A stretch of DNA of 64,000 bases from assembly GCA_001414485.1 (NCBI GenBank), contig LLEY01000244.1, positions 1 through 64,000 on the forward strand, read 5' to 3'. This stretch comes from Calycina herbarum (taxonomy: Eukaryota > Ascomycota > Leotiomycetes > Helotiales > Pezizellaceae). This document shows positions 47,801 to 61,365 of the stretch, one piece after another. The notes under the pieces are model-generated. The model saw nothing but the letters and a program-made list of their open reading frames with translations, was not told the DNA's origin and did not search any database. Position 1 is the first letter of the stretch, and every line of letters starts with the position of its first letter. The position numbers and the translations under genes are program-made.

Positions 47801-49890
47801 CGCTACCTGTAATGGTAATCAAGCATGCTGGCTGTTGCTGGAGGTTATTGGAGAAATGATAAAGGCAAAAGCACGAGTCCACGGAGGTGACTGGTGCGGA
47901 GGCATCTCTGAGCCAGCCGCGGGAACTGTGCCACGGTGAAGCTTCCTCTCAAAATACCAAACAGTGTCCACCCTGGGTCATTGGAGATACACCTCGCACG
48001 GTATGGAACCTTCCGCTTCCGTGGGGGGAAGCTAACCATAACATTACGCGTGACTGAATAGGTAGCCATGTTTTCTCAATGTGTGCCTGGACATGCACTG
48101 ATATTTGGAAGCATTTCCACTGATTCTGTCAAAGCACGGCGCAGTCCGACGAACAAAAACAAGGTACATCGTAGAAATCGCCACGATCTCTGGGTTCAAG
48201 AGGAGAAATGCTACTTCAGAGATTGCCTCGCCGTGCCCGAACAGAGCAATGATTCGAGTTTCCGACCAGGGCCCCATTTCCTGAGTAGTAGTGGAGTATT
48301 GACGGCCAAAATCCATCTCGTGCACACTAGTATCAAGCCCCATGAGCTAAACCTGTGGAGGAAGGAGATGAAAACAACGGGAGGGACTCCTCAGACGAGA
48401 AGCGAAGAATCATGCTGAAGGATTTCAACGATAATTCCGGGCGAGCCGTAAGTCGTTGTAATCGAAGGACCGTATTTCGGGAACCACGACTTGATTGCTC
48501 GGTGCGAAGGGGGAGTTCGGATCCGAGAAATCCGGTAAATCACCCCGAGCGGGAAGAAACATGGAGCTTTGGAGTTTCGACGGGAAGCCAGAAGCCCGGG
48601 AAAGAGACGGCGCTCATTAAACCTTCTTTAGATCTTCTTCAGGGCTTCTGTAGCTTGATGGCGTGCCTACCGTGCCTCCGGATCGGAGCGAGAGGTGGAG
48701 TAACAAACAGTATGGGGTTGGTGAAGGGCACAGTGATCAAGCCCCGAGGTGCGATTGCTGGCCCTAAACACGTCCCCATGATTTCGTACCTGAAATGCGG
48801 GCAATTGTATGTTGTGGTGCGGCACAAGACGGTATTTGCTGGAGTACCGGTATTATTTTCTGGCGACGGCACGGCCGTAGCGAGTTTAGAATACTTCATG
48901 CCCTCATAATTCCAATGGAGTCTTTGTGAAGAGTTTGGAGAGCCTAGGCTTGTGTGGTGGCGAAGTGATAAGTGTGATGCTGGCGATGCTTAAGGACGTA
49001 AGATTGCTGTCGTTCATCTTCATCAGCGATTGTTTCGATGGTAGAGGGATTCTCGACAACCTGAATCCGCTTCCGTACAAGATGCCTTGACAGGTAACAT
49101 GGCTGGTACCATTTCCGTACCCAGCAATTTGCGAACTGTTCCAAGATGAGTCCTCGGTACCTCCCTCGCAACCATCTTCCTCCCGTAGTTGCATTGTCTA
49201 GAAAATTCACCATCACACAATCGTCTGTCATCTGTCGATACCGAAAGGCTTTTCATGCCGTTTGTCTGGCATCGTTTTGACTTTGTCAGCCACGAGGAGG
49301 AAGCGGAACGAGGGGGTGGAGGAAGAGGCTGGGGATGGAGGTTTGAAGTTTTGTTTGGCCAGGTTCATGAGATTAGGATGCTAATGATAGAATGAAATAT
49401 TCCAACGATAATGCGAACACGAAATCCAATTCGCAAAGTGGATTGTTGGTCTAGGCCTTCTGTTTGATGGTGTTATAGATATGATTTAGATACATGTTCG
49501 ATGTACTCCAGATGCGGTCGCCAGTTCATGGGTGGGTACGCGGGGAAACTATAGTCCGGCAGAACTAAAATATGACCAGTTACGGAAGGTCCTAGTTATT
49601 TTTCCTGTTCAACGTCATCTAAATATCACAATCACCCTCTGCAGAATGCAATGTCGATAACCACCTTACCCCGCTTCGTATTGGTTTTTGGGAAACGGTG
49701 AGTAGGTGAGGTGCATTTCAAGCTAATCACTCCGTCTTACCAGGGCGTCCTTCCTCGCTTTCTTAATTTAGCTCATCACGATTGATCCCTTGTCAAACCT
49801 TTACCAAGTTTTCATATTTCGTCTAATCCTTCGTTGCCATGAATTCCTTGAGAGAAAACTGCTGATATGATGTTTCAGCGATCAATCAAA
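44850..49890. other. Gene-poor region, left half
   Basis: No gene can be supported. A 207-codon stop-free frame at 45579-46199 has no ATG until 45984 and no recognisable motif. A 165-codon frame from ATG 48412 to 48909 (plus) is equally unplaced. Base composition is normal, so this is not a RIP block. Candidate exons of unrecognised genes cannot be excluded. Confidence 0.4.
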
Positions 49891-51280
49891 TGACTACAGA
49901 GTCAGAGTTGCAACCAGATGGAGTGAGTGGCTACACCGAGTATTCGCGATACGCACCAAAAGCGGAGACAAATAGGCAGTGGGAAGTGCCCATGATGACA
50001 ATAATCGATGCGGCAAATGCCGTAACTTTGCAATTCCACCTTACAATTGATAGCCCTGATAGCCCTGATATCCCTGATAGCCCCGGCAGGTCCTACTTTG
50101 GTTAGTATTTCGAGATATGTGTTTGAGGTGTGGTAGGGTGCTTCGTGTTTACCGGTAGACGATCCAGCGCTGAGTTCTCCAATTTAGGGTCGAGATGAGC
50201 CTACCAATATGAAATCGGAAACGGACAACTCATCTGTTCGCGTCGCTGAACATTCAAATTAATTCCGAAGTTGCGCTCTCATCAGTATCAGCATCAGCAT
50301 CAGCATGAGCATCTCCCATCTTGATTTCTTGAACGACGATCGATTTATTGCGGCACCGCTGCTGAACCTCCGGGACATCGACGGGCGTCGTATGAAAATG
50401 CCGGCCCCCTGGTGGTGTGTGCTGTCTTCTGCTGGGTTTTGCTGGGCTAAGGTTATGGAAGATCATAATATTCAATGACCCAAGATGACCCAATACTGGT
50501 TTACCAGGGTCAGAAGGTCCTTTTTGAAAAAAGGGGGGCGTGTCTCCACGAGCTACCAAAAGTGCAATTATTGTCACCATCATCATCCTGGTTATGATAT
50601 CGAACGCCCTCGGCCTTTACTCAACCCAGGAACTACTCTCAAGCCACTCCACGTACCGGCCGGAGGCTGTCACCCCCCGAGGGTCCGATCTTCCGAATGA
50701 AGGCTTGCAGTTCGTGGTGCCTTCATTGGCTCCTTGTACGTCGTTTCCCAAATTTTACGAAGTACCTTCGTACCTGTACCCTTTGAGGGCTGAGGCTGAG
50801 AATCAAAATCGACATGACATGCGTGCGTGTAACGGGGTTTACGGGACTTGGTGCCATGACCCCGGCAAGACGAGCTGGAGGGCAATCAAAGCAAAGCAAA
50901 TCAAATCAAAGCAAAGCAAATCAGAAAGCTACTCGAGAAGCTAGAAACCGTAGGATGATTCGTCTTCTCGTGTCATCTTCATTGCAACGATTGCAGCGCG
51001 TCACTATAGTGTGGAACCGACCGTGGGGTTAGATATCGGAATATCAGACGAAGAACTTGATATAAAAGCCAACAACGGCCGTCAGAAGAGGGGGCCAGAT
51101 AGCGTCTATGCAGGCTGAGGCTGAGGCTGAGGTCGCCGAGTCAAACGGTGCAGGTGTAGCCGCTGAAGTGTTGCACTGCAGCGCTGAGGGTTGGTAAGAA
51201 CTCAACGTGGAGCGAATCTCAGCGTGGAAGAATTTCAAATGACCTTTGTCTGCAGCGCGGCCCCCAACCTTTGAATTTCA

Positions 51281-51315
51281 GTGACGGTGACGGTGACGGT
51301 GACGGTGACGGTGAC
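51281..51315 (+). repeat. (GTGACG)n hexanucleotide microsatellite
   Basis: Nearly six perfect copies of gtgacg in a row. It is flanked 160 bases earlier by three copies of ggctga (51113-51132). Confidence 0.9.
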
Positions 51316-53927
51316 TCGAACTAACGAGCAGCTCTAAGCACTTGGAGTTGTGCAGACAGGCCCAGGGGTCACAGGATTCCAACCCCCACCCCACCCCACC
51401 CCCACCAGAGCCAGGTTCAGGGCACGACAGGCCCCAGTTGCCATGTGCTTCGTGATGAGCCTTTCCCTAATCGGCAACTTACGATGCTACTTGTGGGCAG
51501 AGTGGGAAGAATCAGAAAGATGGGTCAACCAGTCAGCGTTGCCGGCTCATAAGGCATGCCTAACCATGTTTAATCATCTGCACAGACACTCAGGAAAATC
51601 ATCAGGGTTCAAACTCAAAACTCGGGCTTAGGAAGCCAGGGAGGGACAAGCATTTGAGGGACTTGGGGAGGAGAAGAAAAGCATCAGCCATTCTCCCAGT
51701 CCACAATTGAGAACTCCACTCCATGGATATGGACCACCGCCAAATCCAAACGGCCGTAACCAGAGATGGTGATTTGCGAGAGGCTCAGGGACTAGGTGTG
51801 CATTGTGCATTGAGCATTGTGCAGCTTGCCCAAAACGGACCTATTCGCTCGAGGTACGCACACACCGCATCCAGTCGTGATGTGCAGCTCGTACGCTACA
51901 TTCTCTGCACATTTTCTGCACGACCGACCAACCTTGTGGCTTGAACGCCCACCGTCAACCACCAACAGACAGACGAGAGAGAAGCCTGAATCTCCCATCT
52001 CCCATCTCCCTCCTTTAACCGCGCGGTTTCATCGACCCAAACCCAAGCCGGAGAAGAGGGTGGTCAGACCACGCGAACCTCCCCCCTTCCCTCGGAGAAA
52101 TTGGCCTCCTCACCTCCTCACCTCCTCCATAATCCCTTATCCCTCATGGCGCTCAGGGGATGGGGGATGACCCAATTACCAACTGTTGGGTTGCATCAGC
52201 AGCAGCACGGCAAACGCCTGGGAAGGACTGGAAACATTCGATGCAGCATCATCGTTCGCTGCCAGATGGCAAAGATCGCCAAATCTCTCTGGCGCTTGTA
52301 TCCTTCCGTACGTACAAGAGACAAGAAGAGGCTTGTTCTCGAAAAAGAGAGAACAAGCCACCGATACGCCACCCAGGTGGAAGAGGCAGTTGCCAGACGG
52401 CCGCACGCACTACACCCCCCGCACTTACTGATAGGCGCTAGAGCAGAGAGGGTAACGAGGACGACGAGCACGACGAGGACGACGAGGAAAAGGCCGAGCA
52501 CCCGTACCTGCAGCCATGGCCGAAATCGATACATACTCGTAAAGCACAACTTTAGTAAAGCCTCATAGAAGAAAATGTTCGGTCGTCCAGTAGTCCCTCA
52601 GTCTCTCCACCAGGCAGCGCGGCTCGCTGACGGTGCGAAGAGTGCATTATCTTCATTGATCGCATGCTCAAGGGGGCAATACGAGGACAAGCCATGGCTT
52701 CATTGGTGGTCCTGGCTGGAAATCAAATAACATATTCACATCCAACTTTCCAAGTTCCTCAAGTCACCGGCAAAATTTCCCATACTGGAGAACAACCAAC
52801 ACTTCAACACCCGGAAGGAAGAGGATGCTTGCTGTCTCTCGCAGCGCGTGGCCCTGGTTCCGCCATGAGTCCTCGTGGAAGCCATATGAAATAAATGATC
52901 GCTTCCAAAATCGATACACACCTTTTCTATCCTCCTTCCACATTCGTATGTTGCAGACAGGCAATCTGGTCATCATGAACGCACATCGGGGTTGATGCTA
53001 GCCACGCATTAGTGAATCAAATGAATCAAATAAAATCATTCAGACGAAAGCAGCAAAGTACTTCTGCCACATGCACACCCTGGATGATGACCGGAGGCCC
53101 TGAGAGAGCCCCTGAAGATTTCAAAGTTGATGGTTTGGAGTGGCTTTTGCTTTCATCCCGACTTTCCACTGAGCAGTGAAATCTAGAGTTGAGGCGCTAA
53201 AGGAGACCGTTTCTTGGGCCCACCACCCACTGTCCTCGGTAGCCTGTGCGCTTGTTGCTCAAGCTCAAGTGGTTTCTGGACCTCAAGATGATCTTCTGCA
53301 CCCTCTGGAGTAACTTCATGGTAAAGCTATTTTCGTCGTGGGAATTAGCAACTCCTTACCGGTACAGGCCTAGCTGTCAACACCCCGTACCAATTGTCAT
53401 GGGCATGTTTTGATATTGAACTTCGGAGAACATGCTCGCTTGAGACTGAGAGCTGTGAACTCCAGTCGCACACTGCATCTGATGGCCGAGGAACCATGTC
53501 CCAGGGTCGCAATGGGTGTGTGAAGACACATCCAGGTTGCCATGTGTCTGATGTCAAATTGAAACGGCTCGAGTGCCTCCCCGAGTCCCCGTGGGCTACC
53601 GTTTCTTGGTGGCTTTCTGGGCTGCAGTTCTTGTGCATGGAGATGGATGGAGGGGTTGTTGTTACCATGTATGTTACTGTTACGCCAATGATGATCAGTG
53701 TTGGTGCAACAGCTCAGTGTTCTCCGTCTCCTTTCTGACAGCATATGTAAGTGTCTCTGTTGGAACGCAAGCGTAGCCGCCGAAAGCAAAATACACGATG
53801 CTGACCCATCCCCATCTTGCATTCCAAGTCGAAGTAGGTAAGATGGAGATGCATTCCTCTCAACACCACCCAGCGTGAGAGCTTGTGCCACGTAACACCC
53901 AATAAACACTTTTTCTCACTTGCAGCC

Positions 53928-53957
53928 TCGCTCCCCCCCGCCCCCCGCCCCCCCCCT
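53928..53957. repeat. C-rich tract
   Basis: Runs of seven, six and nine cytosines separated by single G or cg, with Gs on the minus strand that could stack as a quadruplex. It lies in the gene-poor region about 1.1 kb past the 3' end of the C2H2 regulator. Confidence 0.7.
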
Positions 53958-55102
53958 CTTTATCATTTCTCATTCTCGCTTCAATTCTCCAGAGTCTGAA
54001 CCTCGCAAGAACATCCTCCAGGTCGGGTGGCTCCAGCTCGTCCCACAGTCCCAGGCTACCGGCGCGCTTTGCCCCACCCTACCCTGAGATTGGTGCGGGC
54101 CCGGGGAGGACAAGAGCCGTCATAAAGCACGTCCGGATTGGCCTGCTCGTGAGATGCCCTTTTGGGGCATTAGCGTGCGGTAGCTAAATGAAGACGAGCG
54201 ACACATGAATGAATGATTGATTTATAAAGCAATTAGCAAGCACCGGGGCATGTAATCTTTTTTTGGAATTCTGACAACGCAGGTAAAACTTGAGCAGTTT
54301 TCAACGAGATTGAGCACTTGTGAGACAGGAGGAAAAAAAGATGATGAGAGATGATGATGCGAAAACAGAGTGGGGTCTAGGCAAAAGTGTGGAGTTTCAT
54401 TTTCTACCCTTTGAGAGAGTGAGTCGAGCCTCGACAAGATCTGCATGCCAACTCGTACGAGTTTTTTTCTTCTTTTCTTCCGTTCTGTCTTTCCTCCCAA
54501 ATCACTTTCTGTCAACTCCAGCCGTACAGTGCAGCCAACAACCCAGTTTCCCCCCCCCCAATTCATGAACTACAGTACATTGTACAAGCCACCCTCTTCT
54601 AGGATGTCGTGATGAAGGACCCCCGTGAGACCCCGAACTCCAATCCATCCTCAAAAATTGCTACATAGCGTATACCGCGAGCGTGGAAAAGAAGAAGGGT
54701 ATTCGAACCAAAAAAGACAACAACCAACGCCGAAACCCAGTGCGTACCCACGCCCAATGAAGAAGGAGAAAAATATTTAAAATGCTGTCGATATCTCGAA
54801 GTGTATCCACTATGGAGTGAGATATCAAGAGAGGAGAAAGATACGAAGAGGTGCTCGCCAGATCCAGTAACGTGCCCACTCGACTAGGGTGTTGCCATCT
54901 GCGTGGTGAGGTTGGGGTGTAACCCGTCAGCCGCCCCCATCAGTCTTCATCACCTCAGTCCTGGGAAGAAACCAATCCCGTCTCGAGATGGGTTGATGCA
55001 ATGATGACGGCGTTTTGAGGCTCGGCAGAAAATGCTGGAAAATGCAAGTCAAATTCTTTCCAGTAAACGCCCACTCGGTGCCGTGTCGGTACGATTTCCT
55101 AA

Positions 55103-56517
55103 TCAAGTAGACCACGCTTGTTCGTTGTTTGACAGATACTCATGTCGTTCCAGAAATGGCCCTGGAGCTGACGTGAGAGGATTGTCATGGGGACCGAGGC
55201 CACCAGATGAGCTGTATGAAGCTTGTCTAGACGCGTTTTCCGATGGCCGCGGATTGACGCGGATAGAGCATGGTTCTGGGTTGGTGTTGTAAATTTGAGG
55301 TCTGAAGTCCACGGTTTCGATGTCAAAACGTTTGGAACAACCGTCTTCCATATGTCTGTGATTATTAGCAAGAGAACCAAAGTATAGAAAAGAGTAACAG
55401 GAGGATAAACCTACCTTCTGAGGGTATCCTTTCGGGCGAAAAATCGGCTACAGTAATCACATCGGTGGTTGCGTTGCTTCATGTGAACGCTTTGGTGATG
55501 TCTCTGCAAATCCGTCTTTCTCACAAACTTCTTGTTGCAGTCCTTCATAGGACAGGGAAATGGATATTCTCGGCTTGCATCATGTGTTTCCATGTGAGCT
55601 TTGAAATTGTAGCTCCTTCCAAAGAGCTTTCCACAACCCTTGACGTTACATTGAAAATTGGCATCTTCCTTAGTTGTGAGTTTACGAGGTTGTCTCGTTC
55701 GTGCAACGGTACTAGGACCTCGACGTCCGTGAGCTCTGGTCACACCCCGTTCTTGACTTTCGGACCGTCTATCGTATGGTGGAATGGGTAGAGAAGAGAT
55801 GGAGGGAAGATCTTGAGAGGTTGTTGGATATTCAATCTTGGGCCATTCCATAGGCGAGTGCTGTTCTTGGTAATATGTAGCTTCAAGACTTCCTGGGTAT
55901 GGACTAGTTGAAGAAACGAGAATGTTGTTGTGATTCAGTTGTGGCGAGGAGCTCATCATGATCGACTCCCCGTTGGAAGAAGCATATTCCGGGTGATCTT
56001 CCATCTTAATCCGTGGGGTGTAAGAGTGGATGGATCCAGGTTGAGTAAAAACTTCAGATGCAGGAGTTGATGAGAATGAAGATCTTTGTGATGCGTGACC
56101 TGATGGTGCTGGGGAAGCTGGTAGTATTGAAGATTCGACAGTCTGGGTGGAATATATATCATGACTATATGCAGCTGAGACGGCCGGGTGAAAGGGCGTG
56201 AAAGGATCGTACTCTGTTGAAAGGATGTTGGGAGTTGACTGAGTCGACCTGGGCTCATTACGATGTTGTAAGTTGGTCGTTGGCCAGTGGTTGGTGGCTG
56301 TGGTAGAAGATGGAAGCTGTGTGACCACTGAGCCACCATTGTCCGTTGGTGATCCTGTCATTGCACACGAGTAGAGCCCCAGACCTTGGAGAGATTCAGT
56401 TGGTTTGTAGTGCGAGTCACTTTGAGCTGGAGACGGGTACTCGTAAAGCGGCTGGGGGTTTGAAGTGTATCGAAATGGTGATGTTGGAGAGCGTTGTGAT
56501 TGCGGGGTCAAATCCAT
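55103..56517 (-). CDS. C2H2 zinc-finger transcription factor
   Basis: Exons are 56517-55415 and 55355-55103, joined through a GTAGGT donor and a CAG acceptor, for 451 residues. The first 280 residues are Ser/Thr/Pro-rich, typical of activation or regulatory regions. Finger 1 starts at about residue 290 (CNVKGCGKLFGRSYNFKAHMETH). Finger 2 is CPMKDCNKKFVRKTDLQRHHQSVH. Finger 3 is CDYCSRFFARKDTLRRH, whose last ligand is probably the following Cys in HMEDGC, so it needs the second exon. The tail after residue 375 is short and polar. The protein presumably acts in the nucleus. I do not assign it to a named regulator. Two long gene-poor flanks suggest extended regulatory DNA. Confidence 0.92.
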
Positions 56518-59500
56518 CTTGAGAAAGGAGGGAAAGAGACAAGAAATCCGTGACCAAAAAGTCGGCGAAGCAACCAGATGATATGTTGGAAGATGAAAGG
56601 GTTTATGTCAGGAAAGCCGAGCGCTTTGTCAATGCATGTGTTGGATGTTGGAAATTAGAGATTGGCGGAAGGCTGATTGGCGATATCGAGAGACAGACGC
56701 GGTCGAGGTGGGGATTACTTTTTGAGGCGCATTTGACGGGGACGTCAAGTGTCGGAGGAGGAGAAGGAACAACTACCTCTTGAGTAATTCCTACTGAGTA
56801 ATAAATAGTAACGTCGAAGGCTTGTGTTGGATTCTTACGTAGGACGATTTAATGCTGATATCAAAAAACCAAGAGAGCAATAGAGGAAGTTCGAGAGGAA
56901 CGAGGCAGACTTGTAGGAAGAGGAGCATTCTTGAACCAGAACGAAGGTAGAAAGCGACCAGGGCCCCGGGTCATCGATGTCGAGGAGAGGGCCAGGGTCC
57001 TTGGTCTGTCCACGGTTGCTACGGCAGTGCTAATGCTTCACCATAGGATGATGGAAGGGGCTTAACCCCTCTGGGAATAATACAGAGGAAAGGAACTCGA
57101 AGTGAATAACGAGGGACAGGGAGAGCAAAGACGCAGGGGATAAGTGGGAGCAGGGGGGTGGCCCGCGAGACGGATGCAAGAGGTTGAGGAACGATGAACG
57201 ACGGGGGATGGATAAGAGAGAGGGGTATCCTGTGCTTGAGGACCATGTCGATAATTAGGTGACTGCCTAGAGGACCCCTGAGCACCAACCGTGAGAATCA
57301 TCGCTTTGACAGCGAGACTGACAGCTTGAAGGTGGGGAGAGCAGCGCCAGGGTCAAGTTCCACCGCACCCGATTAGCGGTTCCCACAATGCCCACTTGTG
57401 CTGTATGGGTGTACAGCGTACGCCCGTACAGCAAGAGTGAGGGTGCAACCGGGGATGCAGTCTTGCAGAGCAGCTTGCTCGTTTGGGTGTGTAAAGTTGC
57501 GACTTGCGAGAGAAACAACAGGGTTTGCATGTGGCTCGCGCAGGGCAGCATGAGCCATTCGCATTGGTAAGGGAACGGACTGGCGGGGGTTCTCAAGGCA
57601 GATTTGGAAATTTGCGATGGAGGGAAATGACTGATCTTTGTCATCGAGATTAAACGGTGCAGATGACAATCATGCTATACACTCGTCATGCCCCGTTCGT
57701 GGGAGGTATGAAACAAAACCACAACCAACAGACAGACAGTGTGAGAAAGGGTGGAATATTCTCCGACGGAAGGAACAAAACGACCGTTCCAAGTATCTTT
57801 AGCGTACGATACGTATACCTGTCCGGCGGATTGGGAACGTGGGAGCATGACGGGAATGCGCATCTGGTCTTTGGTGTTGATGGGGGGGTTTAGTCGGAGG
57901 TACAAGTACTCCGTACTGTAGCTTCTAGCCAGAGAGGTGGGATTCTCGCCTAGGGCATTGTAGATAAACATACCCCTGAAGGATCAGCCTCCCGCGTTTG
58001 ACGTCTGTAATCTGGTTTTTCCGTCCGTCAAACGTCCATCACAGACCACCATCCCAAAGCCTCCCCTCGGATGGCTTCATTTCGCGCAGGGTCAAGGCTA
58101 GCATTGGCCAAGCTTGCCGACGGGAAAACAGAAGCGCTTTTGGGGGCTGCTGGCGGCTGTGGGGCTTATCCTCCACTCTCTATCGCTGCGTCGTACCACA
58201 AGTTTCCACACGGCGCTTATCCACTGTCTCTCTACGAAGTGAAGTAAGTAATACTCGGCTACTTTTGACGCTAGCACCCGTGAACACACGGCGAAGGAAC
58301 TGCTAACGTTAATTTCTAGGAACGGTGTCCTACTTGAGCGAACAGAATCCACTGCCCCGCTAGTGAGTGACTGATGACTGATTCTGAGAAACATTGCGGA
58401 GGTAAAAAAGATAAATCCGTATCTTACTGAATGGAGACTAAGTCCGACGGATATAGATAAGTCGTGGCTGAAAAACGGATATAAGGGAAATTGACCTGCC
58501 ATCAAAAATCTAACTTTGGAACAGGAACCTCTGCTGTGCGGTGAGGGCATGAAAGAAACTAGATATGGGGGCCAAATGTTGTTCGCATAGCCAACAATTT
58601 CTCTGTGGCATTATGGGCAAAACATACAGGCGACTGATGTATTCGAGAGAATTTACCGACTGATATTTGACAGCTTCAAAAGAGTGGATGTGCGCTGGCT
58701 GCAGAGCAAGCCTCCCTGTCGATTCGCACGTTGTGGTGTGGGATGCAGGGAAAGAGGAATTCCAACTGTCCGCTGGTCATTAACAAGTGAGTTTTGCTGC
58801 AGTTCTTTGGCCGGCGCCAGTCGACCAGAGGCACCCTGCGGAGTTGGGCCCGGGGATCGGCTTTGCTAATCCTTCGTGGAGCACAGCCTCGCGATGTAAA
58901 GCCCAGGAGAGGTAATTCTCGATACTAGTGTCTAGAAGCGAGATAATAATAGCAAATAATAAGTTCAGATATAGAAAATCAATCTCAAGGTTGGGATAAC
59001 ATTTTTATCTCATCTCGAGCAATTGACCCAAAGAGCTACTTTGACGAGAGCAGGGGATATGAAAGTGAGGGGTGGACCTGCATCATATCGTGATCATTTA
59101 TTCACACCCAATTTCCCGGAAATCCATACTAGCGTAGGAGCTAGTTGCTCGATCTCCATACTAGAAACCAAAAGAGTAACTCACGAGCAAAAAGAGGTTT
59201 AATAATAGCTTGACCAAGACCACCCCACAAACATGACACTTGAAGTCTCGAATTGTTATCTGACGATGTTGAGTCCAACCGATTTTCGAAAGTCGGGCAC
59301 GGTACTATTCTCTCCGCCGGGTCGCTCGACTGGTTGGTGCTTTTTACCTCGACGTATGAGCTCAAAGCCAGGTGGTATTGGTAGGTATAGGTACTTTGTT
59401 TGTGTTGGCTGGCGATCTGCTCTCAAAAGAGTCGAAGCATTAACCCTCCATTCTGACCTAACGTAGTAAGAATCCACGATGCACCAGCCATGTACGGACG

Positions 59501-61365
59501 TCCTCCCCTAAAAGTTTGGTATCTGAAGAAACAGCTGCTGCACGAGGTGCGCCTCATCACACAATAGCAGGCCTCGTGGGGATTCCAAATGCCCAATGGC
59601 TTTGCCAAATCTCAACCCCTGGTGTTTCTTCAGCGCATATGCAAGTTCTCCTGTAACCTTTAAGTAGAAATCACCAAGAGGGAATTACAGAGAAGCACAC
59701 GCTGTCACCATGATCCCCCCCGGGTTTTTGACGTAAACTCATCTTCATCTGCATTGTCGCCGTGTTGTGGTGTTGTGGTGCATTATTGTTGCTGCATTAC
59801 CACTACTTTGGAGTCTCGCACAAAACTTCGAAACAGTCTTCCATGACGGCAAGGGCATCTAACGGCATTGCTGTGCCATCCTTCGAAGGCTTTTTGCGCG
59901 AACTTTGATATGATGGCGGTGAATGGTTGAGTTGAAAGCCTGAAAGAACCTGCGATTTTCACGTCGATCGTAGATGATCAACGGCTCGATCCCCTGCATT
60001 GCTGCCATGACCTTCGGATGTCTTTACCGACAGTGCCGCTCAAAGCACAAGTCCCGGTGACGGTTGAGTCCCGATTTTCGTCGGCCGCTGGAAAACGTTG
60101 AAGTGGTTGGACCGTTGGATAGGTAGATTGTACGAGGTACGAGGAAAAGGGGACAGCTCTGCTGTGCGATTGGACTTTGAGCAAACAGCTTTTCCAGCCC
60201 TATGCAGGTGTGAGAGTTCAGCTCCTGACAACTCTTGAACACAACAGAGGATTCTCAATTTCCCATTCGCTGAAATCGATTGCGTGGGTTGTATTGTGTG
60301 CTGTTGCTTTATTGCACCAACGCCAACCGTCCTCCAATGATTCCACAATTCGACATACACCATCTCCATCATGCATATCAGGAATCCAAACCCCGGCGTT
60401 GATGGTCGCCGTTTAAATCCCAAACGAACACCGAATGTTGTGTGGTCAAGCCCGACTTGCAGGAAAACTGTCCTCCACTGTCCTGCAGGTTGCCCGTGAT
60501 CTACTTCGTAACAACGAGGTTATGAGGCTGTGGAAATTAACAAGGCACCACTCCAACAAAGGCTGCATGATTCAAGGATAATAATCGCAACTTAAGCTGC
60601 TTTGAGACGACCTGCCATCTTCTCTGGACAAAGCGATACATTGGTTTCTTGAATTTTATCACCAACATTTCCCAACCAACCAACGCATCAAAGTTCTTGA
60701 TATTCAATTAACATGGTACAATCACCCTCGGGATTACTAAGAGAAGCTATATAATATAGGGCTATCCAACAAACGTAGCCGAATGATGTTTTTGTACCCA
60801 TCTTGCGCAATATGTTGCTTGTCCCGCTGAAAAAGACTCGTGGGGAAGCAAACATATTATCGCCTGCCTACATGATCAAATAAAAATCCCACACTCTTGA
60901 TTACGGGATTCCCTGCATCGGGCTACCGATACTTTGGGGAAAGAGGGAGGGCCAAGTGGGAAAGAACAAACTATGTAGGCAATCCGTAAGGCTCCAGGAA
61001 TTTATCAAAGTACTAGAACACCCGAAGGAAGCAAAAATCGGGAAAATTTTTCATTGTGCCTTGAAGCTTTGGCATATGTGGAGTGAGGCTTTTATGCTCT
61101 GGAAAATAGGACCTCCAGAAAAACGCATGCTGTACAAGGAGGGACTTCGGGTATAAAGGATTGACCTGGAATAGAGCCCATATGGGGCTGACAACCGCCA
61201 TTACAAGCCAAGAACAAGTCTATCTCTTGTTTCGGGCTTCGTGGGGTAGAAAATAAAACGCCCTTTGCTGATGCAGAAATGAATAGCAAGATAGTGTTCC
61301 ATGAAAAACAAGTGAAAGAGATCCCAAAACACCAATATGGATGACAAAGAAAGACAACAACTCCC
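56518..61365. other. Upstream region of the C2H2 gene and gene-poor spacer
   Basis: 4.8 kb with no supported gene. The first several hundred bases upstream of 56517 are presumably promoter and leader of the zinc-finger gene. Open frames up to 150 codons (for example 58098-58550 minus) show no motif or splice continuity. The end near 61365 is the 3' flank of ATG18. Confidence 0.45.

Larger units (their letters stand above)
49891..55102. other. Gene-poor region, right half (downstream of the C2H2 regulator)
   Basis: No supported gene. Short tandem repeats are frequent: a 9-bp gatagccct repeat near 50048-50085, (atcagc)n near 50280-50312, (aaagc/aaatc)n near 50885-50930, and gacgac/gaggac runs near 52455-52490. 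A C-rich tract lies at 53928-53957. Many open frames of 60-170 codons occur on both strands but none shows family resemblance. Confidence 0.45.

Noticed and set aside
48412..48909. 165-codon plus-strand frame (MLKDFNDNSGRA...)
   Set aside because: It has an ATG but no recognisable domain, no clear splice partners and overlapping open frames on the other strand. Kept only as an unplaced possibility.
52101..52568. 155-codon plus frame ending with Arg/Thr repeats
   Set aside because: Its C-terminal part is the translation of gac/gag trinucleotide repeats, and three other frames are open in the same place.
58098..58550. 150-codon minus-strand frame
   Set aside because: Ser/Arg-rich composition, no motif, no continuity with neighbouring exons.
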